Below are positions 1 through 6,403 of a stretch of DNA of 64,000 bases, one piece after another. The position numbers were made by a program, and so were the translations under genes. Each line of letters begins with the position of its first letter. Positions within the stretch are counted from its first letter, which is position 1. Origin of the DNA: MAG-121220-bin8 sp964433845 (GTDB lineage: Bacteria > Bacteroidota > Bacteroidia > Flavobacteriales > Flavobacteriaceae); assembly GCA_964433845.1 (NCBI GenBank), contig CAYSTA010000001.1, positions 124,001-188,000 on the forward strand. The letters are read 5' to 3'. The notes under the pieces were generated by a model. It was not told the DNA's origin. It did no database searches and worked only from the letters and a program-made list of their open reading frames with translations.

Positions 1-188
1 TCGTTTATGGCGTAAAACATTTGTTAGAAGTCCCTTTATCAAATTTCAATACTGTTGTTTTAATTGACAGAAACCATAAAAAATTTCCAATAAAAATTGA
101 TTTTAAAGGAATTTCATTATCAACTTCAATTGAAGAAAACGTAAATGTAGTTTTTGATAAAAACAAATCTTATGCAATTATTGATTAA
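1..188 (+). CDS. C-terminal part of a PyrR-like phosphoribosyltransferase (partial)
   Basis: An open frame enters from the left edge (first full codon at 3) and gives 61 residues before TAA at 186-188. The residues VVLIDRNHKKFPI, followed by a segment like GISLSTSIEENVNV, match the end of PyrR-type phosphoribosyltransferases, where the family has VLVDRGHRELPI and a hinge of the form GKNLPTS. The PRPP-binding motif would lie outside the window, so the enzyme's substrate cannot be judged. In Flavobacteriia a gene of this family often lies next to shikimate kinase, as here. Its last 11 bases overlap the end of the convergent aroK. Family assignment is by recognition of a short tail and is moderately sure. 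Confidence 0.6.
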   Translation, partial: VYGVKHLLEVPLSNFNTVVLIDRNHKKFPIKIDFKGISLSTSIEENVNVVFDKNKSYAIID

Positions 189-726
189 GTATTTCAATAA
201 TTTCATTTATAATTTCTTCTGTATTTTTTTTTCCAGCATTTACCTTATATTTTGCCATATTATAAAAATGCATTCTTTCAAACATATGTTTAGAAACAAA
301 TTCAGTCATTTTATCTAAAGATTGTATTTTAGATATAAGAGGTCTATTCTTTCTTTCTTTAAAAAGTCTTTCAGATAATACTTTATTAGAATTTTTTATA
401 TAAAAAACGTATTTAGAATTTGAATTTATATCATTCATATTCTCAAAGTAACATGGTGTTCCTCCACCAAGAGAAATAACAGCTTTTCTCGAAGACTTTA
501 GAACATCTAATAAAACTTCTTTCTCAATTCTTCTAAATTCTAACTCACCTTTTATTTCAAAAATTTCTGAAATTTTCATTTTCTCTTTAATTTCTATTTT
601 ATGATCAAGGTCAATGCATTTTAAATTTAAAACATTTGCTAAAGATTTGGATATTAAGGATTTTCCACACCCCATGTATCCAAGAATAATAATATTAAAG
701 TCTATTTGAAGTTTTGTAGTTTCCAA
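178..726 (-). CDS. aroK: Shikimate kinase
   Basis: This cytosolic kinase phosphorylates the 3-hydroxyl of shikimate with ATP, the fifth step of the shikimate pathway to chorismate and aromatic amino acids. The 182 residues fit the family length. A Walker A loop GYMGCGKS lies at residues 16-23, the shikimate-binding Asp region (IDLDHKIE) near 38-45, an Arg in the ELEFRR segment near 65, the GGGTP turn at 87-91 and the lid arginine in KNRPL near 128. All expected catalytic elements are present. The 3' end overlaps the phosphoribosyltransferase tail by 11 bp on the opposite strand. The 93-bp upstream gap also carries the promoter of the tRNA cluster. Confidence 0.95.
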   Translation of the reverse strand: METTKLQIDFNIIILGYMGCGKSLISKSLANVLNLKCIDLDHKIEIKEKMKISEIFEIKGELEFRRIEKEVLLDVLKSSRKAVISLGGGTPCYFENMNDINSNSKYVFYIKNSNKVLSERLFKERKNRPLISKIQSLDKMTEFVSKHMFERMHFYNMAKYKVNAGKKNTEEIINEIIEILNQ

Positions 727-766
727 TTTTAAAGATGTGTTTTTGACAAATTTATAAGAAATTCTC

Positions 767-798
767 TTTGAATAATAAATTTATTGAACCTATATTTG
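767..798 (+). promoter_or_regulatory. Bacteroidota-type promoter of the tRNA cluster
   Basis: TTTG at 767-770 is followed by 20 bases and then TATATTTG at 791-798. This fits the Bacteroidota primary sigma consensus (TTTG, about 19 bases, TAnnTTTG). The first tRNA begins at 820, so the transcript would have a leader of roughly 15 bases. Confidence 0.65.
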
Positions 799-819
799 CA
801 GCCATTAAATTCTTATTAA

Positions 820-892
820 GATTTGGTAGCTCAGCTGGTAGAGCATCTCCCTTTTAAGGAGAGGGTCCTGGGTTCGAACCCCAGCCAAATCA
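820..892 (+). tRNA. tRNA-Lys (TTT), first copy
   Basis: A full cloverleaf can be drawn. The acceptor stem is GATTTGG with CCAAATC (820-826 and 885-891). The anticodon stem is TCTCC with GGAGA, the loop is CTTTTAA with anticodon TTT at 853-855, and the T arm is CTGGG TTCGAAC CCCAG. The discriminator base is A at 892. CCA is not encoded. Confidence 0.96.
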
Positions 893-896
893 CTAA

Positions 897-969
897 GACC
901 TGGTAGCTCAGCTGGTAGAGCATCTCCCTTTTAAGGAGAGGGTCCTGGGTTCGAGCCCCAGCCAGGTCA
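897..969 (+). tRNA. tRNA-Lys (TTT), second copy
   Basis: This is a near-identical tandem copy four bases after the first tRNA-Lys. The acceptor stem is GACCTGG with CCAGGTC (897-903 and 962-968), and the anticodon loop CTTTTAA is identical to that of the first copy. Two base pairs of the acceptor stem differ from the first copy and both sides have changed together, so pairing is kept. The T loop reads TTCGAGC instead of TTCGAAC. Confidence 0.96.
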
Positions 970-981
970 CTACTTAATTTT

Positions 982-1067
982 GCGCACGTGGCGGAATTGG
1001 TAGACGCGCTAGGTTGAGGGCCTAGTGAGATTAATATCTCGTGGAGGTTCAAATCCTCTCGTGCGCA
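982..1067 (+). tRNA. tRNA-Leu (GAG)
   Basis: A class II tRNA of 86 nt. The acceptor stem is GCGCACG (982-988) with CGTGCGC (1060-1066). The anticodon stem is CTAGG with CCTAG around the loop TTGAGGG, giving anticodon GAG at 1016-1018. A long variable arm contains GAGAT paired with ATCTC, and the T arm is GGAGG TTCAAAT CCTCT. The discriminator base is A at 1067 and CCA is not encoded. It is the third gene of the tRNA cluster. Confidence 0.95.
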
Positions 1068-1094
1068 CTACTGATTTGAATCTTAATTTTAGTT

Positions 1095-1205
1095 ATGGTA
1101 AATAAAAGTATTTTCATAATTGGATCTGGTTTCTCTTCATTATCAACTTCTTGTTATCTAGCTAAAAAAGGCTAAAAAGCAACAGTAATCAAAAAAATAT
1201 TTTAA
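1095..1205 (+). pseudogene. 5' fossil of a phytoene desaturase (CrtI-like) gene
   Basis: An ATG at 1095 opens 26 codons reading MVNKSIFIIGSGFSSLSTSC then YLAKKG. This is the N-terminal dinucleotide-binding beta-alpha-beta unit (GxGxxS) of CrtI-type phytoene desaturases and related FAD-dependent oxidoreductases. The frame then hits TAA at 1173-1175, where the family usually has a Tyr codon. After the stop it continues as KATVIKKIF and ends at TAA 1203-1205. The expected continuation is like YKATVIEKN, so one substitution accounts for the stop. The other ~450 residues are absent, because ribH on the other strand begins to overlap at 1202. I infer a deletion remnant. The exact enzyme cannot be fixed from 35 residues. 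Confidence 0.75.
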
Positions 1206-1666
1206 ATAAGAGCCATTTTTATAGCTGCAATAGCTGCCTCAGTTCCTTTATTTCCATATTTTCCTCCACTTCTATCAATTGCTTGTTGCATAGTATCATC
1301 AGTTAGAACACAAAAAATTACAGGACAATTTCCAGAAATGTTTAAATCTTTTATGCCATTTGAAGTAGCATTGCAAATAAAATCAAAATGTTTAGTTTCA
1401 CCTTTAATTATACTTCCAATTGCAATAACTACATCTACATTCATATCTTGCATTTTTTTACAGCCATAAACAAGCTCAAAACTTCCTGGTACATTAACAA
1501 CTTTAATATTATTATCAGAAACATTCTTAGATTTTAGAAGATCTAAGCTTCCTTTTAGTAAATTATTAGTAATATCACTATTCCAATTAGAAACAACTAT
1601 TCCAAATTTTATATTAGATGCATCTGGAATTTTATTTATGTCAATTTTAAAAGATGCTGTTGACAT
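1202..1666 (-). CDS. ribH: 6,7-dimethyl-8-ribityllumazine synthase
   Basis: This enzyme condenses 5-amino-6-ribitylaminouracil with 3,4-dihydroxy-2-butanone 4-phosphate to form lumazine, the penultimate step of riboflavin synthesis. It usually forms pentameric or icosahedral shells. The 154 residues are the normal length. Visible motifs are the aromatic substrate residue W28 (SNWNS), VPGSFEL near 59-65, GSIIKGETKHFDF at 84-96 with the catalytic His93, and DRSGGK with the phosphate-binding Arg132. The start lies one base after the stop of the TPR gene, so the two are probably co-transcribed. The same pairing is familiar in flavobacterial genomes. Confidence 0.96.
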   Translation of the reverse strand: MSTASFKIDINKIPDASNIKFGIVVSNWNSDITNNLLKGSLDLLKSKNVSDNNIKVVNVPGSFELVYGCKKMQDMNVDVVIAIGSIIKGETKHFDFICNATSNGIKDLNISGNCPVIFCVLTDDTMQQAIDRSGGKYGNKGTEAAIAAIKMALI

Positions 1667-1667
1667 T

Positions 1668-2429
1668 TTAATTTTTTGAAGAATTTTTTCCTATTTGAAT
1701 ATCTATTAACATAGATTCTGGAGATTTTGGAAAATCATCTTTAATTTTTTGGTAATAATTCAAAGCCTCGGATTTTTTTCCTAATAATGTTGCAATATTA
1801 CCTGCTTTTAATAAAAATTTAGGGGATGAAAATTTGTTTGAACTTGAATTTGCAGCTAATTTGTATGAATCTAAAGCATCGTTCAACTGATTTAGCTCAG
1901 CAAATGAATCACCAATCACTCCCATTGCTAAAGCATTTAATATTTCATCATCACTTTCAAAATTTTTTAAGTAATCAATGGATTTTTCAAAATTATTTAA
2001 ATTAAAATATGCCATTCCTGCACTGTAATATGAAAGATTAGAAGCATCGGTTCCACTATAATTACTAATTATATCTAAAAAACCATATTTACCCTCTCCT
2101 CCATTAAGTGATAATAAAAACAAAGAATCCTTATTTTCAGATTCATTTAGTGCTTGATTAAAATAGTTTTGAGCTGTAAAAAGTTCATTGTTGGCTTCAT
2201 CTGATTTTGGTTGAAGAATGAAATTTTCATATCCCAAATACCCTAAAACTATAATAACACATAGCCCTACAATTCCAATTATATAGTTTTGATACCTTGA
2301 AACTATCATTTCAGTTCTGGAGGCACCGACATCTAATGTTTCAAAAACTTCTGCAGTTGTACTATCCTTTACTGATGAATCAAATTTTTTTGACCTTGAT
2401 CTAAACCCTTTTTTCTTATAGGTTGCCAT
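1668..2429 (-). CDS. Membrane-anchored tetratricopeptide-repeat protein
   Basis: The 253-residue protein has a basic N-terminus (KKKGFRSRSKK), one transmembrane helix at about 49-67 and a C-terminal region built of helix pairs of TPR type. Examples are SYYSAGMAYFNLNNFEKSID and FLLKAGNIATLLGKKSEALN. The layout resembles YfgM/Tol-associated TPR proteins: a single membrane anchor with the repeats most likely outside the cytoplasm. No catalytic residues are seen, and a scaffolding or chaperone role is only inference. It is the first gene of a two-gene unit with ribH and is divergent from recF across 117 bp, which must hold both promoters. Confidence 0.75.
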   Translation of the reverse strand: MATYKKKGFRSRSKKFDSSVKDSTTAEVFETLDVGASRTEMIVSRYQNYIIGIVGLCVIIVLGYLGYENFILQPKSDEANNELFTAQNYFNQALNESENKDSLFLLSLNGGEGKYGFLDIISNYSGTDASNLSYYSAGMAYFNLNNFEKSIDYLKNFESDDEILNALAMGVIGDSFAELNQLNDALDSYKLAANSSSNKFSSPKFLLKAGNIATLLGKKSEALNYYQKIKDDFPKSPESMLIDIQIGKNSSKN

Positions 2430-2546
2430 ATTTAAATTTAATAATTGCGTAAAAATAAAATTTTATTCCAATGATTTAGGAGAAAAAACTAATTATTTTA
2501 TATAATTTGCAATGAAGTTCCTAATTATATCTTATAAATTTTAAAA

Positions 2547-3635
2547 ATGAATTCTTTAATCCTAAACAAACTTTCCTTGGTCAATTATAAAAATATTGAT
2601 TCTAAATCATTTGTTTTTGATAATAAGATTAACTGCCTTGTCGGAGATAATGGTGTTGGAAAAACAAATGTATTAGACTCTATATATCATTTAGCTATGA
2701 CTAAAAGTTATTTTAATTCTACTTCTTCTCAATCTATTAATCATAAAGCTGAATTTATGGTTATAGAGGGACATTTTAATAAAGGAGATAAATCTGAAAA
2801 AATTATTAGCAGTTTAAAAAAAGGACAAAGAAAAAAATTCAAGAGAAATGGAAAAATTTATAAAAAATTTTCAGATCATATAGGATTAATTCCAGTTGTT
2901 ATGATTTCTCCATATGATAGAGATTTAATACAAGAGGGTAGTTCAAATAGAAGAAAATTTATTGATAGTGTTATTTCTCAAAACAATAAAACATATTTAA
3001 GTCATATAATTAATTATCAAAAGATTTTGTTTCAAAGGAACGCTCTTTTAAAATATTTTAAAAAAACCAACAACTTTGATATTAATATTTTAAAAGTTTA
3101 TGATAACCAATTATCTGAACTTAGTTCACCTATTTACAAAACGAGGATCAATTTTTTTAAAAATTTTGTTCCAGTTTTTATTAATAGATACAATTCTATA
3201 TCTAAGAACAAAGAAAAGGTTAATATTTCTTATGATAGCCAACTTAATAATGAAAAATTAGATTATTTATTAAAAAATAGTATAGAAAGAGATAGAATTG
3301 TTCTATATACAAGTTGTGGCATTCATAAAGATGATTTAATTTTTGAAATTGACAATTTTCCTATAAAAAAATACGGAAGTCAAGGACAACAAAAATCATT
3401 TTTAATAGCACTTAAACTTGCCCAATTTGATTATTTAAAAACTGAATCTAATTCATCTCCAATTTTATTATTAGATGATATTTTTGATAAATTAGATAAC
3501 AAAAGAGTTAAAGAGTTAATTAAATTAGTTAATGATGATAATTTTGGACAATTGTTTATTTCAGATACTGATTATAATCGAACAGAAAACATAATTAAAG
3601 AAATAAATTCATCTTATAAAATGATTAAATTATGA
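2547..3635 (+). CDS. recF: DNA replication and repair protein RecF
   Basis: RecF is an SMC-like ABC ATPase that works with RecO and RecR to load RecA at single-strand gaps. The 362 residues match the family. They show the Walker A loop GDNGVGKT at 33-40, the RecF-typical segment SPYDRDLIQEGSSNRRKFID in the middle, the ABC signature region KYGSQGQQKSFLIALKLAQ and a Walker B strand ending in LLLDDIFDKLD. The start ATG has no Shine-Dalgarno sequence, as is normal in this phylum. The stop overlaps the start of the DUF721 gene by four bases (ATGA), suggesting translational coupling. dnaA and dnaN are not nearby. Confidence 0.95.
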   Translation: MNSLILNKLSLVNYKNIDSKSFVFDNKINCLVGDNGVGKTNVLDSIYHLAMTKSYFNSTSSQSINHKAEFMVIEGHFNKGDKSEKIISSLKKGQRKKFKRNGKIYKKFSDHIGLIPVVMISPYDRDLIQEGSSNRRKFIDSVISQNNKTYLSHIINYQKILFQRNALLKYFKKTNNFDINILKVYDNQLSELSSPIYKTRINFFKNFVPVFINRYNSISKNKEKVNISYDSQLNNEKLDYLLKNSIERDRIVLYTSCGIHKDDLIFEIDNFPIKKYGSQGQQKSFLIALKLAQFDYLKTESNSSPILLLDDIFDKLDNKRVKELIKLVNDDNFGQLFISDTDYNRTENIIKEINSSYKMIKL

Positions 3636-3925
3636 AAAGGAACTTTGATACAAAAAACATCAAATTAATTATAGATAATTTTATAGATAATAATTCTTTA
3701 AGTGGAGGATTAAATAATGTTAAAATTCAAGGCCTTTGGAAGAAAACTATGGGACCTAATATAAATTCTTATACAACGGAAATAAACTTAAAAAACAAAA
3801 CTCTTTATGTTAATCTTTCCTCATCTGTTTTGAGACAGGAGCTTAGCTATGGCAAACAAAAAATAATAGACTTATTAAATGATGAGATTGGAGAAACTAT
3901 TGTTACTAAAATAGTTTTAAGATAA
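3632..3925 (+). CDS. DUF721 (DciA-like) family protein
   Basis: This is a 97-residue basic protein of the DUF721 family. Its core (VKIQGLWKKTMGPNINSYT, then LYVNLSSSVLRQELSYGKQK) matches the short family members that follow recF in many Bacteroidota and Actinobacteria. The family includes DciA, which helps load the replicative helicase. Whether this short version does so is unknown. It overlaps recF by 4 bp and its last 9 bp overlap the end of ndk on the other strand. Confidence 0.85.
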   Translation: MKRNFDTKNIKLIIDNFIDNNSLSGGLNNVKIQGLWKKTMGPNINSYTTEINLKNKTLYVNLSSSVLRQELSYGKQKIIDLLNDEIGETIVTKIVLR

Positions 3926-4336
3926 AATTTCACTAGGATCAAAGTGGAATGATCCTTCAATTAAAGCATTTTCATCACTATCAGAACCATGAACAGCATT
4001 TTCACCCATAGATGTTGCATATAAGTTTCTAATTGTTCCCTCTTTTGCTTCTGCAGGATTAGTTGAACCAATCAATTCTCGAAAATCTTCAACAGCATTA
4101 TCTTTTTCTAAAATAGCAACAACAATAGGACTTCTACTCATAAATGTAACTAGTTCATTAAAAAAAGGTTTTTCTTTATGGATTTCATAAAAATTTTTTG
4201 CTTTTTCTAAACTAAGTTTAGTGTATTTCATCGCAACAATTTTAAATCCAGCTAAATTAATTTGTTTTAATATTGACCCAATGTGACCATTCTCAACTGC
4301 ATCAGGCTTAATCATTGTAAAAGTTCTATTACTCAT
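3917..4336 (-). CDS. ndk: Nucleoside diphosphate kinase
   Basis: The enzyme exchanges the gamma phosphate between nucleoside triphosphates and diphosphates through a phosphohistidine. The 139-residue chain has the N-terminal TFTMIKPDAV strand, and the active-site motif NAVHGSDS with the phosphorylated His116. Family length and all landmark residues are normal. It is transcribed alone, convergent with recF-DUF721 (9 bp overlap) and divergent from the DUF2520 gene. Confidence 0.97.
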   Translation of the reverse strand: MSNRTFTMIKPDAVENGHIGSILKQINLAGFKIVAMKYTKLSLEKAKNFYEIHKEKPFFNELVTFMSRSPIVVAILEKDNAVEDFRELIGSTNPAEAKEGTIRNLYATSMGENAVHGSDSDENALIEGSFHFDPSEILS

Positions 4337-4405
4337 TTTTTTTTTTGCAAACCTAATAAAAAAATCTAGTCCTGCATCATTATAGTTTATTTGTATTTTT
4401 GAAAT

Positions 4406-5170
4406 ATGTTAGAAATAGTTGTGATTGGAACAGGCAATGTTTCATATCACCTTTGTAAAGCAATTCTAGAAACTGAAAATCTTAAATTAATTGAGGTATT
4501 TGGAAGAAAAAAAAATTCTCCAAAATATTTAATTGATAGTATTTCTTACTGTACTAATTTAAAAAAAATTAAAAAAGCTGATTTATACATATTATGTGTG
4601 AGTGATAATGCTATTTCTAAGATCAGTGATCAATTAAATATCAATCATGATAGCATTATAGTACATACTTCTGGTTCAACTAACATGAATTGTTTATCAA
4701 AACATAAAAATTATGGGGTTATTTATCCATTACAAACATTAAGTGAGAACAAAAAAATTATGTTTAGTAATATTCCCCTCATAATTGAAGCAAATTCTAA
4801 AATAGTATTAGATAAACTAAGAACTATTTGTTCAATTTTATCTAAAAAAGTAATAGACTCTAATAGTGATCAAAGAACATTAATTCATATTTCTGCTGTT
4901 TTTGCCAATAATTTTTCTAATTATATGAATATAATTGCTAAAGAAATTTTAAATTCAAATAATATAGATTCTAATCTATTAAATCCATTAATTAATGAAA
5001 CTGCAAATAAATTAAATCATTTATCTCCATTAAATGCTCAAACTGGACCTGCAATAAGAAAAGATCAAATAACAATTCAAAAACACTTAAATTTATTAAA
5101 AAAAACAAAGTATTTTGAAATATATGATAAGCTAACAAAAGAAATAATAAAATTAAAAAATGAATTATAA
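4406..5170 (+). CDS. DUF2520 Rossmann-fold protein
   Basis: The 254-residue protein begins with an NADP-type Rossmann motif, IVVIGTGNVSYHL (residues 4-16). It has the two-domain plan of the DUF2520 family: a Rossmann-like N-terminal half with an HTSGSTN loop, and a helical C-terminal half that includes FANNFSNYM and TGPAIRKDQ. The fold resembles ketopantoate reductase and F420-dependent oxidoreductases, but no substrate is established. It heads a run with kdsC (11 bp overlap) and maf, an order common in Flavobacteriia. Confidence 0.85.
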   Translation: MLEIVVIGTGNVSYHLCKAILETENLKLIEVFGRKKNSPKYLIDSISYCTNLKKIKKADLYILCVSDNAISKISDQLNINHDSIIVHTSGSTNMNCLSKHKNYGVIYPLQTLSENKKIMFSNIPLIIEANSKIVLDKLRTICSILSKKVIDSNSDQRTLIHISAVFANNFSNYMNIIAKEILNSNNIDSNLLNPLINETANKLNHLSPLNAQTGPAIRKDQITIQKHLNLLKKTKYFEIYDKLTKEIIKLKNEL

Positions 5171-5681
5171 AGAAAAACTCCATATAATTAAAAATTTTGT
5201 ATTTGATATTGATGGTGTTTTCACAAATGGGTTGATAACGATTGATTCTTTGGGAAATGAATCCAGAACATTTAATACAAAAGATGGAATTGCAATAAAA
5301 CATGCAATAGAAAATCAATATAATGTTGCTATAATTTCGGGAGCAAATAATGAAGGAATTAGAATAAGATTAAAAAAGCTGGGAGTAAAAAACATTTTTC
5401 TTGGATCTAATAATAAACTAAAAGATCTCAAAAAATATATAAAATCCAATCAACTATCAAGTGAAGAAACTGCATATATGGGTGATGATACACCTGATAT
5501 TAATTCTATGTCATATGTAGGTTTAAAAGCGTGTCCTTTTGATGCTATCCCAGAAGTAAGAAGTATCTCTGACTATGTTTCGCCAAAAAAAGGAGGAGAA
5601 GGATGTGTTAGAGATATCATTGAACAAACATTAAAAGTTCAAAATAATTGGGAATTAAAAGATTTTAGTCAAAATATTTAA
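5160..5681 (+). CDS. kdsC: 3-deoxy-D-manno-octulosonate 8-phosphate phosphatase (HAD family)
   Basis: KdsC removes phosphate from KDO 8-phosphate to give KDO, the inner-core sugar of lipopolysaccharide. The 173 residues are a cap-less HAD subclass C phosphatase. They carry the nucleophile motif FDIDG (Asp16 and Asp18), IISGANNEG (motif II, about residues 58-66) and YMGDDTPDI with the magnesium-binding Asp109 and Asp110. The ATG overlaps the upstream gene by 11 bp, and maf follows after 5 bp. The gene agrees with a Gram-negative outer membrane containing LPS. Confidence 0.93.
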   Translation: MNYKEKLHIIKNFVFDIDGVFTNGLITIDSLGNESRTFNTKDGIAIKHAIENQYNVAIISGANNEGIRIRLKKLGVKNIFLGSNNKLKDLKKYIKSNQLSSEETAYMGDDTPDINSMSYVGLKACPFDAIPEVRSISDYVSPKKGGEGCVRDIIEQTLKVQNNWELKDFSQNI

Positions 5682-5686
5682 ATTTT

Positions 5687-6274
5687 ATGATTTCAAAATA
5701 TTTGAAAAACTATAAAGTTTTACTGGCTTCTTCTTCAAAAAGAAGGCAAGAACTTTTAAAAGAATTAGAAATTAATTTCCAAATAATCTTGCAAAAAATT
5801 GAAGAAAGCTATCCTAAAAGATTAAATAGATCTGAAATAACTGATTTTCTTTCAAAAAAAAAATCTATTCCATTATTAAATAGTTTAAAAAAAAATGAGT
5901 TGCTAATAACATCTGATACTATAGTCTGGTTTAATAATAAAGCAATTGAAAAACCAAAAAATATAGTTGAAGCAAAAGAAATGTTAAGTCTATTAAGTGG
6001 ATCTATGCATCAAGTATTTACTTCAATTTGTATTTCATTAAAAAATCAACAAAAAATAGTTAATCAAGAAACTAGAGTTTATTTCAATATTTTAAAAAAT
6101 GATGAAATAAATTATTATGTGAATAAATTTGATGTTTTAGATAGAGCGGGAAGTTATGGAATTCAAGACATAATAGGTCATGTAGGAATTTACAAAATTG
6201 AAGGTTGTTATAATAATGTTTTAGGATTTCCTACTAGCTTGTTTTGCGATACTATTAAAAAAATGAATTTATAA
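5687..6274 (+). CDS. maf: Maf-family nucleotide pyrophosphatase
   Basis: Maf proteins hydrolyse nucleoside triphosphates, including modified pyrimidine nucleotides, to monophosphates. They have been linked to septum formation and nucleotide-pool cleaning. The 195 residues show the diagnostic N-terminal VLLASSSKRRQELL (residues 11-24), the metal-binding SDTIVW strand, the EKP segment and the LLSGSMHQVFTSI motif. The DR segment (DVLDRAGSYGIQ) near the C-terminus is also typical. The exact preferred nucleotide cannot be told from sequence. It is the last gene of the DUF2520-kdsC-maf run. Confidence 0.93.
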   Translation: MISKYLKNYKVLLASSSKRRQELLKELEINFQIILQKIEESYPKRLNRSEITDFLSKKKSIPLLNSLKKNELLITSDTIVWFNNKAIEKPKNIVEAKEMLSLLSGSMHQVFTSICISLKNQQKIVNQETRVYFNILKNDEINYYVNKFDVLDRAGSYGIQDIIGHVGIYKIEGCYNNVLGFPTSLFCDTIKKMNL

Positions 6275-6307
6275 TCTATATTTTTATTAATTACAAACTA
6301 TAATAAT

Positions 6308-6400
6308 ATGTTTAAATGGGATAAATCATATACTATTATCATTTTAATTAATATTTCATACATAATATTTTTTAGCATTATAACTAATTTATTTTCATAA
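6308..6400 (+). CDS. Candidate 30-residue single-helix membrane protein
   Basis: An ATG at 6308 opens a 30-codon frame ending at TAA 6398-6400, three bases before the symporter start. It reads MFKWDKSYTIIILIN then ISYIIFFSIITNLFS: a short charged and aromatic head followed by about 20 hydrophobic residues, i.e. one membrane helix. It fills most of the gap between maf and the symporter and has the spacing of a translated upstream partner. Some sodium symporters have small membrane partners encoded just upstream (for example DUF4212 or YhdT types). The alternative is a chance frame in AT-rich leader sequence, so this is a candidate only. Confidence 0.45.
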   Translation: MFKWDKSYTIIILINISYIIFFSIITNLFS

Positions 6401-6403
6401 AAT

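Noticed and set aside
831..1052. 73-residue minus-strand frame over the tRNA cluster
   Set aside because: It is the antisense of two tRNA-Lys and one tRNA-Leu genes. Such frames (ARTQDPLLKREMLYQLSYQ-like) are a well-known annotation artefact.
4992..5318. 108-residue minus-strand frame
   Set aside because: It lies wholly inside the DUF2520 and kdsC genes, has low-complexity hydrophobic composition and no domain.
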